Source: Scolanthus callimorphus (taxonomy: Eukaryota > Cnidaria > Anthozoa > Actiniaria > Edwardsiidae). From it: a stretch of DNA of 64,000 nt. The DNA lies in assembly GCA_033964015.1 (NCBI GenBank), contig CM066918.1:27611387-27675386 (forward strand), written 5' to 3'. This document shows positions 48,297 through 58,492 of the stretch, piece by piece. The notes under the pieces were generated by a model. That model was not told where the DNA came from. It worked only from the letters and a program-made list of their open reading frames with translations, and made no database searches. Both the position numbers and the translations under genes were made by a program. Position 1 is the stretch's first letter, and the number at the start of each line of letters is the position of its first letter.

Positions 48297-49463
48297 ATGG
48301 CTTCACTGTCCACAGATATGGCTGCGTCGAATACAACTTCGATACCTATCTTCACGCAAGGGCCCGCCATCAACAAGACCTCGGAATTGTGCTTCGTCAA
48401 CGACTCTTACGTCAGCACGACAGGCAAGATCTCGTCATATGTTATTGTCTTCATCATCTCATTTTTCGCCAACATCCTCGTTAGTCACGCTGCCTTCAAG
48501 GATACAAACGTGCGACGAACCGTCAACCGACTAGTCGCAAATATCTGCATAGCGAATCTGTTAATCACAGTTGTTTATATGCCTCGGATGATGGTCATGA
48601 TCAAGCGGGGTTCAGTTTGGCTCGTGGGCGGGGCTACTGGTCTCGCGCTTTGTAAGATTGTTCCTATTATCCACCACGCTTGCATCCTTGTATCAATTCT
48701 TTCGCTGGCTACTTTGAGCGTAGATAGATTCTTCAACATCGTGTTACCAATGAAGCAAATCTTCACCCCGAGAAGAGTAAACTTCATTATACTATTCATG
48801 TGGATGTTAGCGGTCTGTGTGCGCATACCAATGCTGATTGCTTTAGAACTACTCGATAATCCAAAGAGAGCGCTACCGACCTGCGGTGCAAGATACAGCA
48901 AAACGTTCCAAAGCGACATCGCAAGGAATCTATACTTTACTTCTCTACTAATAGCCTTCTACGCCCTACCGCTGATCACTATGGTTATCCTATACGCAAT
49001 CGTCATAATCTACCTGCGGAAAAAAGAGCGTTTTCAGACGCAAGTTGACAACTCAGTTGAGGCGAAATACAGAGAGGCGCGTAAGTCTGTGCTAACAATG
49101 CTCTTAATAGTTTCATTTACATTTATTATCTGTTGGATAACATATTTTGTAGCTCAAGTTGTGTTTAACCCCGTGCCGTGTACGCTAAGATTTTGGCGGT
49201 TCTTCCTGGCCCATTTGAACTGCGCCATCAGCCCTTGTCTGTTCCTTGTGTTCAGTAGAGGATATCGAGATGTAGTGGGTAACACCTTGTACTATTTCTG
49301 TTGTGTTTGCTGTACGAGTTGCGAGATTGCCGAGATGGAGAGCACGGTGGTAGATGAGGGTGACGATAGCGCAAGCAACGTGCATCGCTCAGAACACGAA
49401 GCGCCTCCGCTACAACTACTCTCTGTGTCGTCAGTAGAGCCGAAGCCAAGACCTCTAGCGTAA
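48297..49463 (+). CDS. Class A (rhodopsin-like) GPCR, neuropeptide/amine-type orphan
   Basis: An intronless gene of 388 aa from the ATG at 48297 (the frame opens earlier only through a GTG). The extracellular N-terminus has N-glycosylation sites (NTT, NKT, NDS). Seven hydrophobic segments are visible. TM1 has FIISFFANILVSHAAF, TM2 has NICIANLLITVVYMPRMM, extracellular loop 1 leads to a conserved Cys (ALCKIV), TM3 ends LSVDRFFNIV (DRF instead of DRY), TM6 has SFTFIICWITYFV and TM7 has LNCAISPCLFLVFSRGYRD in place of NPxxY. The C-tail has a cysteine cluster (CCVCCTSC) suited to palmitoylation. It would couple to G proteins at the plasma membrane. The ligand is unknown; peptide-receptor affinity is a guess. 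Confidence 0.85.
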   Translation: MASLSTDMAASNTTSIPIFTQGPAINKTSELCFVNDSYVSTTGKISSYVIVFIISFFANILVSHAAFKDTNVRRTVNRLVANICIANLLITVVYMPRMMVMIKRGSVWLVGGATGLALCKIVPIIHHACILVSILSLATLSVDRFFNIVLPMKQIFTPRRVNFIILFMWMLAVCVRIPMLIALELLDNPKRALPTCGARYSKTFQSDIARNLYFTSLLIAFYALPLITMVILYAIVIIYLRKKERFQTQVDNSVEAKYREARKSVLTMLLIVSFTFIICWITYFVAQVVFNPVPCTLRFWRFFLAHLNCAISPCLFLVFSRGYRDVVGNTLYYFCCVCCTSCEIAEMESTVVDEGDDSASNVHRSEHEAPPLQLLSVSSVEPKPRPLA

Positions 49464-51317
49464 CATTTTACCATTAATAATCATACACACACGCATGGAC
49501 TTTATTTAGACATGGGCGAGACTTCACTTTGTACGGAGACTTCAGTACAAAACAAGTTCCAAGGGAAACGTGGAAGCGTATCTTCTTCTTCTTCTTCTTC
49601 TTCTTCTTCCAAGAGCCTCACCTCCTTCAAGCGACAATTCTTGTGAGGGTAGTACATACAAATAAATAGTGCTGGTGAAGCTCAAGGTCGGCAGTCAACA
49701 ACAGCTCGAGATTAAAGCAGCAAGTGTTTCATTAAATTCAGCAGCAGAAATTGGCTTTGATATGCCATCTTGGCTTTGGTATGCCATACACATCACACTG
49801 CGTGCGATTAGCATGGATATACAACCTGATCCTAATACTGTTTCTCAATCCCGTTTCGCAGTGCTGGCTGACAAAACGTCAGCCAGACCTCTTGCTGGCA
49901 AACGCTCGTTGCTCGCATACGTTCCCTCGTAAGATTTCCGCCCGTATTGTACAAAAAAAACCGTATAAGATTTATTATATAGACACGAGTGTTTTACTGG
50001 GAAATACGCCACTCGTAGATCTCATACGAAGCTACATCCGGGTCCTCAGTGACATATTTTCCATATCCTCACTAGTGAGGATATCAGTCAAAACAAAAAT
50101 GCTTGGAAATCAATTTGGAATATTTTTTTCTGGTTTGTCTATATAATAAAAAGAAAATTGCACGGTGGCTTGGAGATATGAGTTTTATTTTCTCGTGTCA
50201 AAAACAATATTTTACTCATTCGCTGCGCTCATTCGTAAAATATTGTTCTTGTCACTCGAAAATAAAACTCATATCTTCGCGCCACCGTGTAATATCCTCT
50301 ATATATGGATTACTTTTGCAAGTTGCCAAATGTCTCTCTCTGTATGGAGTGCTTTTTTGTTTATATTTCGTTTTTTTTTTTTTAATCGAATATTAAAGTT
50401 GTTGCGATACATCACTAAAGGCTCGTTTACACTAGCAATTTTTGCTGCAATTTTTGTCTCGCCTGTCGCGGCGCTTTTTCTCGCACGTACGCGTCAACTC
50501 AAAATCACTAATGTAAACTATGTGCAACTCAGCGCGATCTGCCGCGATTTTTGTCGCTTGATGTCGCGGAGATTTCAAACATGTTCGAAACTCTTTGCAA
50601 CTTCATGCGATTTGAAGAAAAGAGAGCACAGAAATCGCACTGGATTTGCATCTCGTTTACACTAGAGAGTTGAAATTGCAACTCATGCGACAAAATCGCC
50701 GCGACAAATGCAACAGAAATCGCTTGTTGCAACAAAAATATGTTGTTTAAATGTCCAAATCCACCTCATAATGCTATTTGAAGATGTTTTGCGCTTGATT
50801 ATGATTCTGGGTGCCCGTGCGCAATGTATCAGCGCAAAATCGAGAAATATTTGCAAAGCCATGGGTGACTGACTATATTGAAATACTGTTTTCCTCTTGG
50901 AGTATAAGGGTCTGTTCAAGCATTGACTCCAAAACGATTGCTCCACATGAGGGTTGTCCAATACACTGACAAATATATGCAAGGCATTGTCTAGTATGTC
51001 CACATGAGCTCCTTTATTCAAACTCTTCTACCCGTGTCGAAATAAAATAGTAGGACATCCGACTAGAATCAAACATCGCTAAGGGCTTTCAAAAACAAAC
51101 TTATGCCTACTTCGTATCCGAAAACTTTGCTCTCGAATAAAAGTGACTTGTAACAACACAATCAGGCATTAGTTTCTCAGGTGAGTGTAAACTGATTATT
51201 TGATTTTCTCTGTTTAGTTTCAATTTTTTAGTGAATTTTATCCCTGCGTTATTTATATGGAAGCTCTTGTCGGTAATAAAGATTTAGAATTAGTTCATTT
51301 ATGTGCCTTTATTCCAG
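49464..51317. other. Spacer with microsatellite and foldback
   Basis: It holds a (CTT)n microsatellite at about 49582-49608, the palindrome at 50160-50291 and a repeat with CTCGTTTACACTAG at 50420 and 50651. No coding exon. Confidence 0.5.
50160..50291. mobile_element. Palindromic element, ~58-bp arms
   Basis: The arms include CACGGTGGC, AGATATGAGTTTTATTTTC and AACAATATTTTAC with their complements. The loop is TCATTCGCTGCGCTCATTCG. Non-coding. Confidence 0.75.
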
Positions 51318-51333
51318 AAACCCTAGGCTAAAG

Positions 51334-54300
51334 ATGAGAGAAAGAAGATCCATCTTAAAGAGAGTTTGGGCTACGATTCTTATCATCGGTTAGTATATTT
51401 TTGTGAATGCTATAGTTGAAACTGTGTAGTCATTTGATGGCTTCATTGCCACTCTGGGACTGTGATTACCACTTGATGGCTTCATTACCACTCTGGGACT
51501 GTGTAGTCATTTGATGGCTTCATTGCCACTCTGGGGCTGTGTAGTCATTTGATGGCTTCATTGCCACTCTGGGACTGTGTTACCACTTGATGGCTTCATT
51601 GCCACTCTGGGACTGTGTTACCATTTGATGGCTTCATTGCCACTCTGGGGCTGTGTTACCACTTGATGGCTTCATTGCCACTCTGGGACTGTGTTACCAT
51701 TTGATGGCTTCATTGCCACTCTGGGACTGTGTTACCATTTGATGGCTTCATTGCCACTCTGGGGCTGTGTTACCATTTGATAGCTTCATTGCCTCTCTGG
51801 GACTGTGTTACCATTTGATGGCTTCATTGCCACCTCTGGGGCTTTGTTACCATTTGATGGCTTCATTGCCACTCTGGGACTGTGTTACCATTTGATGGCT
51901 TCATTGCCACTCTGGGACTCTGTTATAGTTAGCCTGCGAGCCGGCTCGACTGTTTTTTTTTTGCGCGCGGGATTCCTGTGTCACGTCTTTCCTCTCGCGA
52001 CACAGGTATCCCGCGCGACAAAAATCCGGCTCGCAGGCTATGACATAGTTAGTCGGGCAAATTTTTGTGTATTCAAGGTTATCTGTCTCACTGGGTACCA
52101 GAATCTCCAAGCTTCACTCTTAGAATACGCACACAATATGTAGTGCAAAATTTGTATTCTGAAAAAGCTTATCCGCCCGGGCCAGAGAGCGATCCCCGCG
52201 ATCTTTTTTTGCTTTTTTTATTTGCAATCTGATTGGCTGGGAGAACAAAGTCGATCGAAACGCGAAGAAAACGCAAAAAAAAAAGCAACAAACAAAGTCA
52301 GTATAATTGTTATTTACTTTGGGCTCCGTCGTCAAAAATCCGCTCTACTCCTGAACACCCTAGTACAACATGTAGTAAAGGCCCGACATCTAGTACTTAT
52401 TGTTAATATCGTGATATTTCTTGCAGTCACCTTACAAGTTGGGACTAGCGATTCATCAGGTACGGTAATTGAAAGCCTTTTCCTATACTGGGGGCCAAAC
52501 AAATTTTCACCTTTGATTGAGCGGCTTCATTCAACATTTATTGAACGCGCCATGCCAAACAAAATCAACTTTGTTGAATGTAGTCGACTGCCAACCACAT
52601 TGTAGTTTGGACAAAGTTCAGCAAAGTTGCATTGGTTTGGCACTCCTATTCAACATCATCATTCAACATCATTCAGCGTTCAACAAATGTTGAATGAAGT
52701 TGAATCAAAATGGGATCAAATGTTGAATTGGTTTGGTTTATTCAGATTTTTCTACAAATTTTCGATTCTGTTGCTGCTCCAAGGTTATGGAACAAGCTCC
52801 CTCGTGAAATTCGAGCTAGAGAAGATTTCGTATGACTGAAAAGTGCCGTGACACTCCTATAGGAGTGGGATAGGAGTCTCATAGGAGGTACATGTTTTCT
52901 CGGTCCATGTTTTCTCAGTCCATGTTTTCTCAGTCCATGTTTTCCCAGTCCATGTTTTCTCATTCCATGTTTTCTCAGTCCATGTTTTCTCAGTCCATGT
53001 TTTCTCAGTCCATGTTTTCTCAGTCCATGTTTTCTCAGTGCATGTTTTCTCAGTCCATGATTTCTCAGTCCATGTTTTCTCAGTCCATGTTTTCTCAGTC
53101 CATGTTTTCTCGGTCCATGTTTTCTCGGTCCATGTTTTCTCGGTCCATGTTTTCTCAGTCCATGTTTTCTCATGCCATGTTTTCCCAGTCCATGTTTTCT
53201 CAGTCCATGTTTTCTCAGTCCATGTTTTCCCAGTCCATGTTTTCCCAGTCCATGTTTTCTCAGTCCATGTTTTCTTAGTCCATGTTTTCTCAGTCCAGTC
53301 CATGTTTTACTAGTCCATGTATTACAACATGCCCGCCGGTACTGTCGCGGTGGCGGTACGGAACCTGGCCTGCTGTAGATACTGAATGAAATCGCGTAGT
53401 CGCGGTACGGTCACGGTCGCGGCGCGGCACAACTCTTTCGCGGCACTTTTCACAGTCATACGAAATCTGCTCTAGCTCCAACGTTACATGTATAATTTTT
53501 TTTAAACTTAAAACATTTCTGTTTACATGAAGTATTTTAAAGTAATCCTGTATTTGCCTTTATAATAAAAAGATCATTTATTTTTATTATTATAAACTCT
53601 CTAATTTCCCATTTAAAACAGTGTTGTGCCACATAGAGCTTGGGTCACCTGTAATGAGTCCTGACTTAGTGTCATGGGGCCGGTTCCTAATGCCCGGGGG
53701 GGGGGGGGGGGGGGGGGGACGACTTCCGTATTTTTTGGTCGGGGATGATCGTCGTATCTTTTACGGGGTTAAAATCACGGTGGTTTGGTCTCTTCTAGGG
53801 GTGATCTTGATTTTCAATAAAGTTTAGGCAGATTGGTATCTTTAAGGACCGAAACTGTGTCCAAATTGTTTTCTCTCATGATGGTGCTTCTAAAAACCGT
53901 GTAAGAAAGAGGGATTATTCGATGAGAAGACGATAAATTAGAAACAAACACGGAAATTTCTTGATGGGTATCTTTCACCTGTTACCTGTGTTCTTCGCGC
54001 CTACTTGTTACATAAGACCTCATCTTTTAGGGTAAAAAAATTGTTGAGCCACGCCATGGCCCGCCATGTTTGGTATCTTTTAGGGGTGAAACTGAAAATT
54101 TCCGACGATCATCCCCGACCAAAAAATATGGGAGTCCCCCCCCCCCCCCCCCCCGGGTCCTAATGTCAGATAAGCGTTATCAGTAGATAAACGCTTATCC
54201 AACAAAAAAATCCAGAACAAATCCTATTCAACAGATAACTTTTATCCATGGATAACTTTATCCAACGTTTCAGAAACTGTCCCTGATTCCCATATATTTT

Positions 54301-55069
54301 GACCGGGGATGATCGTCGGAAATTTTCAGTTTCACCCCTAAAAGATACCAAACATGGCGGGCCATGGCGTGGCTCAAATAATTTCTTACCCTAAAAGATA
54401 CCCTAAAAGATGAGGCCTTATGTGCGAAGTAGGCGCGAAGGAGACAGGTAACTGGTAAAAGATATTTCATCAAGAAATTTCCGTGTTTGTTTCTAATTTA
54501 TCGTCTTCTCATCGAGTAATCTTTCTTTTTAGAAGCACCATCATGAGAGAAAACAATTTGGACAAATATTTCGGCCCTAAAAGATACCAATCTCCCTAAT
54601 TTTATTGAAGATTAAGATCACCCCTAAAAGAGACCAAACCCCATTGATTTTAACCCATAAAGAAAAGATACGACGATCATCCCCGACCAAAAAATATGGG
54701 AGTCCTCCCCCCGGGCCTGATCCCTATAAGGCAGACAAGGGATCTGGCCGTCCGAAGTTAGTAATGTACAGTCGCAATGCTTATTCTTTCTTTCCTCATA
54801 TTTCCTTTGCAGCCATCTATGGAACAAGAAGTCTACAAACCATTTCGATAGGCACAATTGTGGCGATCTTGTTGTTTTCCGTCCTGTTGTATTGTGCTTG
54901 CCGCTGTCGACGCAGGACTTCTCCTCAAATCATGGCTGAACAGCCCTGTGCTCCATCAGATAGCTCGAGCGATAGCGCATGCATACTTCCAAGGGGCGAT
55001 TCTTCATCTGACAACTCGAATTATGCACCCCTGAGAGGGAGCGTCAGCCTCGCTAGTTGTCGAAATTAG
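51334..55069 (+). CDS. Small single-pass membrane protein, CUB-gene paralogue without CUB domain
   Basis: Three exons fit in phase 1: 51318-51388 (ATG 51334), 52427-52459 and 54813-55069, giving 114 aa. Exons 1-2 encode a signal peptide and short linker (MRERRSILKRVW..., TLQVGTSDSS) strikingly like the start of the CUB gene at 58493 (MRKTRSISFKVL..., TFQVGIADSD). Exon 3 encodes a transmembrane helix (SIGTIVAILLFSVLLYCACR), a stop-transfer Cys/Arg cluster and a Ser/Asp-rich cytoplasmic tail (DSSSDNSNYAPLRGS). No CUB exon was found in the 2.35-kb intron, which is filled by repeats. Either the ectodomain was lost, or exons are hidden or alternatively supplied. Function unknown. Confidence 0.65.
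51423..51925. repeat. 38-bp tandem repeat, about 13 copies
   Basis: Unit of the type TTGATGGCTTCATTGCCACT followed by CTGGGACTGTGTTACCAT. It lies in the first intron of the small membrane gene. Confidence 0.9.
52756..52840 (+). pseudogene. 3' tail fragment of a non-LTR retrotransposon reverse transcriptase
   Basis: One frame reads FDSVAAPRLWNKLPREIRAR then a short end and a stop, the typical C-terminal end of CR1/L2-type LINE ORF2 proteins. The rest of the element is absent. Confidence 0.65.
52812..53478. repeat. ~38-bp inverted repeat framing the 15-bp minisatellite
   Basis: Left arm 52812-52849 (GAGCTAGAGAAGATTTCGTA, TGACTGAAAAGTGCCG) and right arm 53440-53478 are complementary except for a 2-nt indel and one or two changes. 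The left arm is the LINE tail, so the right arm is an inverted LINE-tail copy. Confidence 0.75.
52890..53306. repeat. 15-bp minisatellite, about 28 copies
   Basis: Unit CATGTTTTCTCAGTC with variants CGGTC and CCAGTC. The period is a multiple of three, so it produces spurious open frames (MFSQS repeats and others) on both strands. Confidence 0.95.
53676..54290. mobile_element. GGGGCCGGTTCCT-ended element split by another insertion
   Basis: The left end (GGGGCCGGTTCCTAATG, 53676-53692) and the right part (AGATAAGCGTTATC..., TTATCCATGGATAACTTTAT, 54166-54285) match the elements at 59780-59920 and 59974-60122. They are separated exactly by the poly-G/C-ended element. Confidence 0.7.
53693..54157. 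mobile_element. Poly-G/C-ended element with 8-bp target duplication
   Basis: It starts CCCGGGGG... and ends ...CCCCCGGG, with TCCTAATG directly repeated on both sides (53685-53692, 54158-54165). Just inside each end is an inverted block around GGTCGGGGATGATCGTCG. About 465 bp, non-coding. The 8-bp duplication suggests hAT-type mobilisation. Confidence 0.8.
54290..54716. mobile_element. Second copy of the poly-G/C element family, other orientation
   Basis: It is the inverted counterpart of most of 53693-54157 (blocks TCAGTTTCACCCCTAAAAGA, GAAGCACCATCATGAGAGA, CGACGATCATCCCCGACC). The right end is CCCCCCGGG. The left poly-G is lost. CCTGAT words on both sides may be a decayed target duplication. 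Confidence 0.7.
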
Positions 55070-55111
55070 GTATATGCTTCATGGCTGAGTGCCAGATAGT
55101 CGTCTTCTTCC

Positions 55112-55487
55112 GGGGGGGGGGGGGGGGGGGGGGGGACTCCCACATTTTTGGGGCAGGGGTGCGCGTCGTACCTTTTAGGGTTTAAAATCAGGTTTCTGGT
55201 ACCTTTTAGGGGGTAAAATTCGAAAACTTGCATTTTTTTAGATAGGTACCTGTATAGAGGTCCGTTCTAGCGAATCAAGCAAGTCACACTTGTTGGTAGC
55301 CTGAATTTCATACTTATTTTCCCTCGTAAAAAATACGAGAGAAAATTACGATGGAAAGTACGTCTTGTTGGTACCTTTTAGGGGTCAAAATCAACTAAGC
55401 GACGCTATTTAAGGTACCTTTTAGGGGTAAAATCGAAAGTTCCCGACGAGCCCCCGCCTCCAAAATATGGGAGTTCCCCCCCCCCCG
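55112..55487. mobile_element. Third poly-G/C-ended element with 8-bp target duplication
   Basis: It starts CCGGGGGG and ends CCCCCCGG, with GTCTTCTT on both sides (left about 55102-55110; right about 55488-55495). The interior is diverged but keeps TACCTTTTAGGGGT-type blocks in inverted arrangement. Confidence 0.75.
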
Positions 55488-57129
55488 GGTCTTCTTATAG
55501 AACGAGGCATAATCAAACAAAAGGACTATTCAAATAAGGCGACTATTGTGGCATTCAGCCATGACGCTAGAACCAGAAATGGTAAATCACTTGGTAATTC
55601 TTTACCTTGGGCGTAATGTTGTCCCACTTCAGATCACATGGCATTCCCATGAGTATTCCTTCTTTGTTTTTCTGCTACGCATCGAAGGATATATGAATAT
55701 GGAAGCAACCCAAGCAAAGTAAGAATATTCAAATGAATGCACAAATGAATGCCAAACTAGCGTATCCGTATCTTGGCGCTGGCCTAAAAGATACGCGGGC
55801 TCTGGGAAAGAGATTGGAGCCGCTGTGGAAAGAACTTTCTGCGCATGCCCCCCCTATCAAAAACAACCAATCAGCAAAAACCCTCGACAAATCACAAGCC
55901 GACGCAATCGCAATAGACCTCTTTACCTTGGGCGTAATGTTGTCCCATTTCAGATCACACTCAACACAAAAATGCCCTCTTTCACTATGACGTCATATCA
56001 AAACACTCTATTGTTTTAGCGCTATGAATCATGGTCGCCAGAGGGGACAGCAGCATTTAGAAATGACCAAAACATAATGAAAATGCCATTCATGATGTAA
56101 AGCAAAGTTGTACGGTAGAATACCAGGACCCACATCTCCATTGGAACTTTTATTTGAACCAAGCTTCAGCTATTTTGCTCATGCAAACAAACCATGACGT
56201 CATAGTGAAATAGGGCAATTGCGTTGTCGGATGCTCTTCACTCTTTCACGCGCGTGATTTTATTAGGGCAACAATTGAACTTGCCGAAACGAAAGAATCG
56301 ATAGAAGTGTCATCCCTGTTTTAAGCATATCGTTATTATCATAAATATTAAAATAAACCACAGCATTATCAAAATAATAGAAAAGCGCCTTCCTTCATCT
56401 CTATAAATTTTTTGTTATATCATTCGAGGTACTTATGGGAGCCCTGTGTGATGTCATTGTGAAACTTGAAACTTTTCAAAACGCAGTCACTACTGCTATT
56501 TAAGTCGTCTGTTGTGGTCAGCCTCAGCAAATAGGAGCGGTAAGGATTCTCATTTGTTGTTAGAATATCCCTATCGCAAACAAATACGATTCTAAACTAG
56601 CTGTTAGCTTTCTGGTTCATTTCAGTGACCATATATTTTAGTTTTTCTTTCGGACGGAAGTAGTATGATGTTTTTCAGCTCAGAAATAGAACCAAGAAAT
56701 TAAGTTCTAATGACTGCGCGTGGTCGTGTCATATCTCGTAATATCTTTATTTCCCTTTTGTAGAGAAAAAAATATTTTTTCTCTCTACACCGTCCTATGT
56801 TTTGCTCTACCAAACGTTCGAGCACTCTACCTACTGGCTTATACGTGAAGTTACCACAGGATCCTGGAAAAACGGCTGCGCCACAGAACTGCAAAACCAC
56901 GCAATTCCCTTGCATACTTGGGGAACTGTGTTATAGGATAGATTTTGTTCGAAAAGGATGCAGTTGTAGAATGGACGCTCATTCGAGCATGCTTTTGCGA
57001 GTCACGTAGCCGCCATCTTGAATTAACTTAGCTTGCGTTACAACTGGGGTGCTTACCATTATGCAAAAATTTCCCGGAAATTCCGGTTGGGATGAAAATG
57101 GTACTGGCGTTTTGGGAGATCCCGACGAC

Positions 57130-57472
57130 TGGCAAGTATAGAATGCAGACTGGAAAATGAAGACTGGAAAATGAAGACTGGACCGGAAAATGCAGACTGG
57201 AAAATGCAGACCGGAAAATGCAGACTAGAAATGCACTCATCGTAGTAATTATGAATAGTTGAGTATTTGTTCATTTATATTAAAGAACAACAGTTTTGGA
57301 TGTTGTTATTCAGTTTTCGCGGTGAGGATGCTTGTTTCAAGTTTCATATTGATCGAAAAAGAGGCACTGTACTGTAATTTACATTTAGTTTGCATTTTCC
57401 AGCTGCACTTGCTAGAGTCTGCATTTTCCAGTCTGCATTTTCTAGTCTGCATTTTATACCTGCCTCTGGCTT
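57130..57472. repeat. 14-bp AATGCAGACTGGAA repeats with inverted partner block
   Basis: About six irregular copies at 57142-57237 and three complementary copies (CCAGTCTGCATTTTC) at 57418-57462 flank a unique centre. The arrangement is that of a foldback element whose ends are tandem repeats. Confidence 0.65.
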
Positions 57473-58492
57473 TCTATTGCGACGATAAACCAGTTGACTG
57501 CAGGGAGCGAAATAGGGGCAGGGACGTCAACCCCAGGACTGGGGCCTTGAAATGGCGAAATTTCGTTCTCCCGGGAGAAATGCAGAGTACTGGGAGTAAA
57601 CGTATGACAGTCGTCTTGAATTTTTCCCGGGAGCGGTAATTGTATTGTAATTACCGAGACTCGCAGGCTTATTGCAGCCTTGATTATGCGTTTTGAAACT
57701 AAGCCTATGGACGAAAGCTTTTTTTTTTTTACTGATCTGGTAATGGCCCTGAAACGTCAGAATGAATTAACTTTGAAACTAAATAGAGTTCCTTTGATGA
57801 CAACGTTATGCAACGCAGGCGACGAAAAAGATTACTCCGCTCTTCCTGAGGTATTTCGAAACTGCTCGTATAAGAATTCCAGAAGTTTCTCAGTAGTTAC
57901 TTGGCGGCTAACAAGTTCAGTGCAGCCGGGAGTAGAGACAACTAGAATCAGTAAGTTTCAACGGAGTATTTTTTATAGCTGCGTGAGGAAGCGTAGGGGA
58001 TCCTCGAATACCGTAATACTAATAGTGTCCAAAAAACGCAAACCGTAATATCGGGTAAAAACTTTGCAAATACCGCGATATCGTGTCTAGAATTCGCGCT
58101 ACAATATAATAATCATTACATCTGACTGGCCGTGTAAACTGGTTCGTGAAGCCAAACGCAGAATGTTTCGCATGGTATAACTTCAACACGACCACAAATA
58201 AATTGTAACTCTCGCTCTGCAGAAATACCGGTCACCGTAGACAAAGATTACCGAATTACTGTGATTTCAGATTTGTTTTCTGCGTGTTTTAAAGTGAAAT
58301 CCCGCATACCGAGCGGAGTCAGAACATTGGAATATCGCGTCTTTTTAGCAGTTTTACCGAAATACCGAGGCAAATTTGTTCGAATACCGTAGTACCGCGA
58401 ACCGCTACGTCTCCTTCCTACTGCGTCCTAATAGGAAAACGTTTATAGATATAGTGGCATTCCCATTTTTTTCCACAGAAGTATTTGCCAAA

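Larger units (their letters stand above)
55070..58478. other. Spacer between the two paralogous membrane/CUB genes
   Basis: No exon with domain support. It contains the third poly-G/C element, a CTTTACCTTGGGCGTAATGT duplication (near 55601 and 55920) and the 14-bp repeat system at 57130-57472. A 70-codon frame at 56797-57009 has no recognisable domain. Confidence 0.45.

Noticed and set aside
52742..53378. Repeat proteins such as MFSQS or HGLRK arrays
   Set aside because: They are translation of a 15-bp minisatellite in several frames at once.
56700..57009. 70-71 aa frames on both strands near 56.8 kb
   Set aside because: No domain, no splice-site support, and overlapping opposite frames. 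Probably repeat-derived.
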